Position numbers and translations under genes: made by a program. Shown piece by piece: positions 57,201 to 64,000 of a stretch of 64,000 nucleotides of DNA. The DNA is from Zygnema cylindricum (Eukaryota; Streptophyta; Zygnematophyceae; Zygnematales; Zygnemataceae). The stretch's first letter is position 1. Each line of letters starts with the position of its first letter. The notes under the pieces are model-generated. The model ran no database searches and was not told where the DNA came from. It was given only the letters and a program-made list of their open reading frames with translations. The DNA lies in the NCBI GenBank assembly GCA_037447655.1, contig JBBHKE010001438.1, positions 121,988 through 185,987 on the forward strand, in the 5' to 3' direction.

Positions 57201-57220
57201 TGCAATTCTGTGTCCTCCAT

Positions 57221-58323
57221 GTTGGTTTGAAAAGATAGTTTCGTGCGTGTGTGTAGTTTCATTTGTACACAATGGTTCGTGAGAACAGGATGTGAGGTTA
57301 ATGCGTATGCTATTTGAATTTATTGTGGAGGTTCCGATAGATTTATGGATTGGGAGGAAGTAATAAGGTTGGTTTTGGAAACCTTTAGTCCTATCTATAT
57401 CTCGTGTATGAGAAAGAGAGTGTAGACTTAGCCGGTTTTTTGTACAAATTGAGTTGACGTAGACAAGATATGGTGTGGTATGTAACTCCAAAGGGAGTTC
57501 ACAGATTTGGTACACGTTATGTACACGTGTCGGTCAGTGGGGAAGTCAAGCTTGGTTGAGTTGGTTGACAAAGTACATATTTACTTGAAGGACCAGATTT
57601 GCAAGTGGAGGTTCATCTTCGGCGATGAATGAATACGGGGACGGCGGATGGAGTTCACCGTCATTTTTGGAAGAGAAATATTGACCGAACCGTCATTTCG
57701 GTGGACTTACTTTGACTGCGTACTTCAGCAACGGCTACGGTTAAGAATTGATGTAAATACTTATACGCTAAATGGTGGGGATTAGTTTGATTAATTTTTA
57801 GTGTACCGACACACCACGATAGTTGTGGTACGGTGTAGATCAGGTGTAGGTTCACTTTGTATACATAGGACTTAGTCATTTTTGGACTTAGGAACTTTTT
57901 GGATAGAAATTGTTTCTACTTCTTTTTGGGAATTTCATCTGAGAATTGCAATCACTTCTATTGGCAGAATTATCTGAAATTTTGCATGTGGGTTTTTCCT
58001 TGTATTGAAAATATTGTGGAAAAATTGCAAACCTATTGTGTTTCTCATTTTCTTGCGGCTTCATTGTGAAGTTGGTCAGATTTATCAAAGTTCTGGCAAG
58101 CTGCATTTATGCAACTTTGACTAGGTGGTGTGATAATTATATTGGGTATATTTGTATGAAAATTTGTGGGAATAAAAAATGGTATAGAAAAATTATGTTT
58201 ATGAAGTTTCAGATTTATTTGGTGTTTTTGTAGAATTCTGAGTGGTTTCAACGTAGGCTGTTTTTGGGGTAGTCTGCGGTGCTTCCGAGGGTAAATAAAT
58301 GGCTGGAATTTCTTCAAACCAAC
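57221..58323. mobile_element. 1.1-kb non-autonomous TIR element
   Basis: Inverted termini GTTGGTTTGAA (57221-57231) and TTCAAACCAAC (58313-58323). Flanks CCTCCAT and ACTCCAT share six bases (7-bp duplication with one mismatch). No transposase frame. The superfamily is unclear because the duplication length is unusual. Confidence 0.75.
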
Positions 58324-59029
58324 ACTCCATTGGACTACAGAATTCAAGAAGCCTCTAGGTAGTTTTTAACTAACCCAATTTCAGCTAGAACCATTGCTTC
58401 CCAAGCACACAAATATACAATCTGACTGTATTGCCGTGCAGTTTCGACTCTCGTGAGTCCGTAGCAAAAAAAATCACTGTAAACGCCCAACCAACCGATA
58501 AGTTATGAGGTGGCAAAATTACCAATTTATATAGACTCTGAAAGAGACAGGTGGCTACCAAAAAAATATGCTAAGTCCTAACCCTTTTCACAATACCTAT
58601 CTACTGAAGTACGAACCAATCAAATAACTGTATAGTACGGAAAGGTACTAAGATCAATGTCATTTCTATACAGCATGTGTACGACAAAGCCACTGAGTGG
58701 ACGCGTGTCAATATTCCACTCGTCTGTATGTTCCTTGGAATTCTCGCGATCAAATGTTATCGCTCCACTTGGCACCAAATCATGCCATGTTCGAAAACAA
58801 AAAAAAACCATTTAGGGATTTCATCACCGACATATGCCGTTGGATAAAATTTAACATTAAATGTTAGCCATCGAAACAAATGTTCGATTCATTTGTTTTG
58901 TGCGGCATCACGTTCAGAGAGTGTATTAACTAGTTCTATGTTCCTTGATTTATAATTCAGTTAATCGATTTCAAGATCTTGACATTGTTTAAGTATTTAT
59001 CAAACCCTATATAAGATAACAAACTTATA

Positions 59030-59104
59030 CGACAGACTGATTAGAGCTGACGGCTACGCCTCGCTCTGCCGGTTGGAGGTTCGAGTCCTGCCGGACTCAA
59101 CCTT
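59030..59104 (+). other. tRNA-like segment antisense in element G LTR
   Basis: ACTGATTAGAGCTGACGGC (A-box-like), exact B-box GGTTCGAGTCC at 59078-59088, and CAACCTTTTG directly after, with CCCTATATAAG about 25 bases upstream of the segment. Plant Pol III genes often have a TATA-like box near that place. Confidence 0.6.
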
Positions 59105-59298
59105 TTGTTGAGAGTGACTTATGTCACTCTTTAGTTTTGCCTATGGAGCTAAGGCAACCATGGCTCAGCCACCCTCTCTATCCTTTAATGACTACAACAT
59201 GTATGGTGGCTAGAGAGAGGAGGTGGAGGCATGTTGCCTCCCTTTTCTTTTTCCTTTTTTACAGATCTATTTAGACCTAAAAAATACCCTATAAAATC

Positions 59299-60186
59299 TG
59301 AAATTCAGTGGACACCATTGACCCACAGAATAAGCAGCCTATGTAAAGCCTCTAAGATAATATTTGCCCTTTCCACTTTCCCATTGAATAGGTGCCGCCC
59401 AGGCACACAAATATTTCAACCACCCTCACCCTTGTGAGGAGAAGAATCCCTTGAGTTAAACGCAAAAATAATCACTGAATTTGCTCCCCTGAGCAGTAAG
59501 TTATGGCTGGTTAAAAATGACCTTTATAGTTACAAGCTTTCTTAGAGAGAGGTACCTAAATATCACTAAGTCTTGGTCTGCCTACCCATGACTACCTACT
59601 ACTAAACCGTAGTCCAATAAGAACACTATATAGTACAAGAAGGTACAATAGGAGATATACTTATTGTACGACCATTGTACGACATGGTCTACAAGGTGAC
59701 ACCAGTCAAATCGAGAGACATGGTCCCTGCTCCCATCTTCTCCAATATGAAATAATGTGGCGCCACGTGGCACCGCGTGACGCTATCTCCAAAAGACGCC
59801 AAAAGCTCACTTCGCATTGCGGCTACAATGCCGGCCGTCCAATAAAAACATATTTTACACGGTTCAGATTCGCGTACATGCATGAATTGCTCTTTTTGGT
59901 TAGTCTGCTGTTAATTAGCTGTTGTGTTAATATTTATATATCTTTGAAACTCGTCGCGTGTATCATTTCGACCACGTTCTAGTGGATAAAGCTTACGTCT
60001 ACATACTAGTTTACAGACCCAGGTTCGAATTTGGACTTAGGTAACATTTTAGTATAATATCCTCTACTTCAAAATCTGCCACTTTCTAAAAATGGCGGCA
60101 GCCATGGCGTGCCTTTAATCCTCACTCTCTTTATTTAAAGTAAAACTAAAATAGAGAAATGAACTATTAATTACCTCTTTTAAACA
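59299..60186 (-). repeat. Element H 3' LTR
   Basis: 888 bp from TGTTTAAAAGAGG to ATGGTGTCCACTGAATTTCA on minus. The last 20 bases encode MVSTEF plus CA, the same 20-base layout as C, D, E and G. Only partly similar to the other LTRs. Confidence 0.82.
59978..60040 (+). other. tRNA-like segment antisense in element H LTR
   Basis: TCTAGTGGATAAAGC (59978 on, good A-box) and CCAGGTTCGAATTTGG (60019-60034), a complete T-arm: 5-bp stem with two G-T pairs and the canonical TTCGAAT loop. The spacing of 30-odd bases suits tRNA A and B boxes. No acceptor stem found. Confidence 0.6.
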
Positions 60187-60189
60187 CTC

Positions 60190-62164
60190 CCTTTAATTCT
60201 TAGTCACTTTTTAATTTTAATCCACAGTTTTCTCTGCAATAAATCAACTTAGGGGAAGGCACTGGTTTTGTCATCATGTCTGCAATCATTTCTCTATCTG
60301 TTTTATGAACCACTTTAATAATTTTATTTCCAACCTTCTCTCTGACAAAGCTTAGTCTAATATCCATATGCTTAGCTTTGAAGTGATGTTTTGGATTGGC
60401 TGCAATAGAGATAGCAGGTTGATTATCACAAAAAACATTTTGAGTTCCAAACTTTATGAACCCAAGTTCTTCAAGAAGAGATTTTACCCACATTAATTCT
60501 TTCGTGGCAGCACAGGATGTTATGTATTGAGCCTCCATAGTGGATTGAGCAACTACTTTTTGTTGCTTGCTACTCCAACAAAATGCACCGAATCCAATGT
60601 GCAACACATATCCAGTCGTACACCGCCTTAAAAGCACATCTCCATAACTGGCATCACTCTAGGTGGTGATGTCAGTGTGCTTCCCTCCTAAATGCAACCA
60701 TAATTCCCTTGTCCCCACCAGATACCTCATCACCCTTTTGGCTGCCTCCTAGTCTCTCTTTCTAGGTTCATTAAGACTTCTACTAAGGACACCTACAGCT
60801 GCATCTATATCCGAACAGGTACAGTTCATAAAATATATTTAACTGTTTATAATCTGCCGATAAGGGATAATTTCCATAAAAATTCTTTGTATATCATTCA
60901 TCTCATCATTAATGATCAATATTCCTCTCTCTTCACTCCGCTCACACACTTTCTTCAAATCCATAGGAGTAGTACATCCGTTTGCATTTTCCATCTGAAA
61001 TTTTTCTAGCATATTACCGATTGTTTCTTTTTGAGTGAGTCTTATAATTCTACTCCCTCTATCTCTCTCTATTCGAATTCCCAAAATATACTTTGCTTCG
61101 CTGAGATCTTTCATATCAAAACTGATTTTAAGATCCTGTTTTAGTTTAATAATTTTATCTAAGTACTTGCTTAATACCAAAAAATGATCCAAATAAAAAG
61201 CAATAAATATCACTCCATTCTCATCCTCAAATAAATATATAGAGTGATCTGAACTAATTTTGATATACCCCAAACGGGCCAGAAATTTTGTTTAGCTTTA
61301 TATTCCATTGTCGCGGGGCTTGCTTAAGCCTATATAGGGATTTTATTAGTTTACAAACCTTGCTTTCTTCCCCACTTTCCACGAATCCTTTCGGTTGCCT
61401 TATGTAAATTTTTCTTTCAACTCTCCGTGCAAAAAGGCTAATTGAATATCCATCTAGTGTATTTCCATATCCTCCGCTGCGGCTATACTTAAAAGGATTC
61501 TAACAGAAAGAAATTTGACTACATGTGCAATGGTTTCTTCGTAGTCTATCCCCTCTTTCTAAGTATAACATTTTGCAACTAACCTAGCTTTGTTCCTTTG
61601 AATGGTATTATCGGGGTTTAATTTAAGTTTAAAAACCCACTTACATCCAATCGGTTTTCAGTCTGGTGGCCAATCTATCAACTCCCATGTATTAGCTTCC
61701 ATGATAGAGGCCATTTCTTCATTTATAGCTGTGATCCACCGGCTACTTTCTGGGGTGTTTATAGCCTCTAAGTATGTTTCAGGTTCATTCAAGTGAGACA
61801 TCTTTGTGAGTTAGTTATTTACTTGTCTTTCTTGAAGTCGTTTACTTCTTTTTCTTCCCCCTTCAAAATCGGAAGCCGGTATGAAAGGCATCCTTCGGTT
61901 TCTTTTAGAAAGATTTTTATCTCCCCTATCTTCTAATTCCGGTGTCTCATCAAAATCCTCATGGATTTCCACTTTGTATTGTGGCGTTGCCTCGGATGTT
62001 GTCTTTTCGTCCTCCTTTGGTACATCTACAGATTTTCTTTTTTCTCCATCTTCACTCTTCATTTTCAAAGTCAAAGTCAGAAAATTGATCCGTTTCACAT
62101 CTGATTTTGACATCCTAATTATATTTGAATGGATCAATGGACTTCACTTCATTCTTCACCAATA
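60190..62164 (-). pseudogene. Element H RT-RNase H remnant
   Basis: RNase H STMEAQYITSC, FCDNQPAISIA, FKAKHMDIRLSFV in 60200-60637. RT palm FIAFYLDHF near 61195-61215, where the second catalytic Asp of YxDD is His. RT finger near 61590-61630 and the Lys/Glu-rich linker FEGGRKRSKRLQERQV near 61830-61865 follow, with stops in between. Catalytically dead. Confidence 0.85.
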
Positions 62165-63230
62165 TGAAACTCTGAGACCTCGATAAGTCCTCAGAGTGGA
62201 CAACTTCCAAGAAGCCTCTAAGATAACCCTGACCCCTTTGTGTTTTAGCAAGAACAACTGCCACCTTGGCAGAAAAAAACTCTGACCAACTTACCCCCTG
62301 TGAAGGCAAGACTCCCCTGAGTCGATAGCAAAACGAATCTCAGAATTTTCTCCCTATGCAGTCAGTTATGGAGGGTCAAAGTTGACCTTTTGTACAGAAG
62401 CTCTATGGGAGAGAGGGTCCAATCTCCTAATTTTTCTAAGTCTTATCTCTCTCACAGACTCTAAAACTCATGTACGGAGCCAATCAGATTATACTTCCGT
62501 ACACAAAAGTACAGCTGCCGATGTACTTTTTGTACGAATATTGTATGACATGGCCTAAATGTCGACAGGTGGTATATCCGGATTCACTCTTTTAATCTTG
62601 GGAGATGCCGCGATCCAATGTCATTCCGCCACTTGTCATGTGATGTGGCGATGACCAAAAGATGTCGAGATCTTGTTCCGCGATCTCGGCGTTTAATTCT
62701 GGCCGTCCGAGTAAATTCACATTTAATCATAGCCGTAATAAATACATGCGCTGTATTCGTTTCGCTAGAGAAATAAATGCGTGGTACTCGTTTTTTACCC
62801 GTACCATAATCCGTACTTTTACATTACTCGATGTATGTCTCTTGTAAAACAGTTTCATTTTAATGAACTATCCTACGTATTAATGTTTAATTAATTATCA
62901 AATCCTACATTACGTAACACTATGTCTAGGCTTAACGGTTAAAGCTACCGGCTACCGGCAGCTTACCGTCCGGCATGTTCCAGGATCAAATCTTGGAGGT
63001 ATCACATATACTTTTAGTAAATAAACACCTAATTATAAATAAACTAATATTTATATCCCGTAAACCTCTAGATAGCCTAGGTAGCCATGGCTCTAGCTTA
63101 TTCTCCAATTTCTAAAGGACTGCGACAAGTTTGAGAGTTGGAGAGAGAAGTTAGAGGTAGACTGCCTCGGCTTCTTTCTATATTTCTATTCAGACCTAGA
63201 AAATACTTCAAAAGACAATTAATTTCTACA
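62165..63230 (-). repeat. Element I 3' LTR
   Basis: 1066 bp, TGTAGAAATTAATTG to CTCAGAGTTTCA on minus, C-type. The position of the Gag ATG has become ATC. Confidence 0.87.
62932..63000 (+). other. tRNA-like segment antisense in element I LTR
   Basis: TAACGGTTAAAGCTACCGG (A-box-like) and CCAGGATCAAATCTTGG (62980-62996), a T-arm-like hairpin of five pairs with the 7-base loop ATCAAAT. Confidence 0.55.
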
Positions 63231-63240
63231 CTCCCCTTAT

Positions 63241-64000
63241 TTCCTAGTCAATCTTTAATTTCAGACCACACTTTTCCCTGCAGAAAATTAGCTTAGGGGA
63301 AGGCATAGGTTTGGTCATCATATCTGCTACCATCTCATTATCTGGTCGGTACTCTAAACTGATTATTTTGTTTTCTACTTTCTCTCTTACATAGCTGAGT
63401 CAAATGTCCATGTATTTGGCTTTAAAATTATGTTAAGGATTGGCAGAAATAGCGATTGCTGCTTGATTATCACAAAAACATTTCTGCACACCACTGTTAA
63501 GGTGACCAAGCTCACCAAGCAAAGACTTGACCCACATCAATTCTTTTACATTAGAGCAAGAGGCCATATACAGAGCCTCCATGGTGGAGTGAGCAATAAC
63601 TTTTTGTTGTTTGCTACTCCAACAGCAAGCCCCATCACCCACATATAATACATATCTAAAAGTGCATCTCCTCATCAGAGCATCACCATAACTAGCATCA
63701 CTCCAAGTAGTGATGTCAGTATTCTCCCCACCCAAATGCAATTATAGATCTCTAGTTCCTATCAAATATCTAAGGACTCTTTTAGCTGCCTCCCATTCCC
63801 TCTTAGTGGGAGCATTTAGACTTCTACTCAGCAATCCTACAGCTGCAGCTAAATCTGGCCAAGTACAATTCATAAAATAGATTAGACTTCCCACTACTTG
63901 CCTGTAAGGAATAGTCTGTATGAACTTTTGTTCTTCATGAGATAATTCCTCGTCTAAGACTATGACTCCTTCTTCTTCAGTCCCCTCACTTCCCTTCTTC
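63241..64000 (-). pseudogene. Element I RNase H and RT C-terminus, partial
   Basis: STMEALYMASC, FCDNQAAIAISANP and WSDASYGDALMRRC in 63433-63741. A TAA in place of a His/Gln codon at about 63433 and other breaks interrupt it. The RT thumb continues to the window edge. Confidence 0.82.

Larger units (their letters stand above)
54439..57220 (-). pseudogene. Element G gag-PR-INT remnant
   Basis: Gag from 57220 (MEDTELQLMGPPPWVPILNGSGFIYWE) breaks near 57065. The capsid part NMAAKNFILRHL is near 56850. The knuckle CHFCKKQRHFIADC-like motif (YHFCKKQRHFIADC) is near 56330. After the solo LTR come protease remnants near 55370-55340 and integrase WHKRLGH near 54980, with GCAQ changed to YCAQ. Closest to element D. 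Confidence 0.85.
54439..59298 (-). mobile_element. Copia element G (half-tRNA clade), 3' truncated
   Basis: 5' LTR 59298-58324 plus 57220-57201 (a TIR element lies between), primer site 57186-57200, gag, protease with a solo LTR inserted before it, and integrase to 54439, where element E starts. RT, RNase H and the 3' LTR are absent. Confidence 0.8.
57201..59298 (-). repeat. Element G 5' LTR, interrupted
   Basis: D-type LTR; last 20 bases encode MEDTEL plus CA. A 1.1-kb TIR element splits it immediately before the gag ATG. Its first bases are missing because element H's LTR begins at 59299. Confidence 0.8.
59299..62164 (-). mobile_element. Copia element H, 5' truncated by element I
   Basis: 3' LTR 59299-60186, RNase H, RT and the end of integrase up to 62164, where the 3' LTR of element I begins. 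Gag, PR, most of INT and the 5' LTR are outside or lost. Confidence 0.82.
62165..64000 (-). mobile_element. Copia element I, 3' end only; continues past window
   Basis: 3' LTR 62165-63230, polypurine tract ATAAGGGGAG (63231-63240), and RNase H/RT coding running off the right edge. Inserted in element H integrase. Confidence 0.83.

Noticed and set aside
31782-60040. Functional tRNA genes at the B-box sites
   Set aside because: No acceptor stem can be paired and the anticodon arm is not convincing; they recur at one fixed place in LTRs, so they are annotated as tRNA-like modules.

Overview
The window is from a land plant nuclear genome. It carries intron-containing, nucleus-type genes for early light-induced proteins (ELIPs, stress relatives of chlorophyll a/b-binding proteins, with chloroplast transit peptides) next to a dense, nested block of Ty1/copia LTR retrotransposons. 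I cannot name the species. Several diverged ELIP genes lying close together is a pattern known from desiccation-tolerant plants, including non-flowering ones, but that is context and not proof.

Left third (1-16.35 kb, plus 28.36-29.83 kb): five ELIP copies in two families. Copy 1 (family 1, minus) and copy 2 (family 2, plus) form a divergent pair. Copy 3 (family 2, minus) and copy 4 (family 1, plus) form a second divergent pair that is an inverted duplicate of the first. Copy 5 (family 1, minus) lies tail-to-tail with copy 4. Copies 3 and 4 look intact (194 and 193 codons, three exons each). Copy 1 has a frameshifting 40-bp tandem duplication and an insertion in exon 3. Copy 2 has a frameshift and lost its C-terminal half. 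Copy 5 is split by 11.8 kb of retrotransposon DNA and has two ruined splice acceptors. The upstream regions share ABRE/G-box sites (GACGTGGC) and, in family 1, an inverted DRE pair (GTCGGCNRCCGAC). Spacers hold pyrimidine-tract repeats and small non-autonomous DNA transposons.

Middle and right (16.56-64 kb): nested, decayed copia elements. Element A (plus) has a conventional tRNA-iMet-type primer site. Fragments of another lineage lie at 22.6-23.6 and 30.7-31.6 kb. Elements C to I, all on the minus strand, form a distinct clade. In these the last 20, 59 or 134 bases of the LTR encode the Gag N-terminus, the primer-binding site directly abuts the LTR inside gag, and it matches the anticodon arm of initiator tRNA-Met (half-tRNA priming). 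Many of their LTRs also carry an antisense tRNA-like segment with A-box-like, B-box and T-run features. Two solo LTRs of the same design, four TIR or foldback DNA elements and a 2.6-kb insertion with tandem repeats are embedded among them.

No element looks autonomous: all gag-pol frames carry stops, frameshifts, truncations or mutated catalytic residues. The only genes likely to be functional are ELIP copies 3 and 4, which face away from each other across a 1.66-kb shared upstream region.
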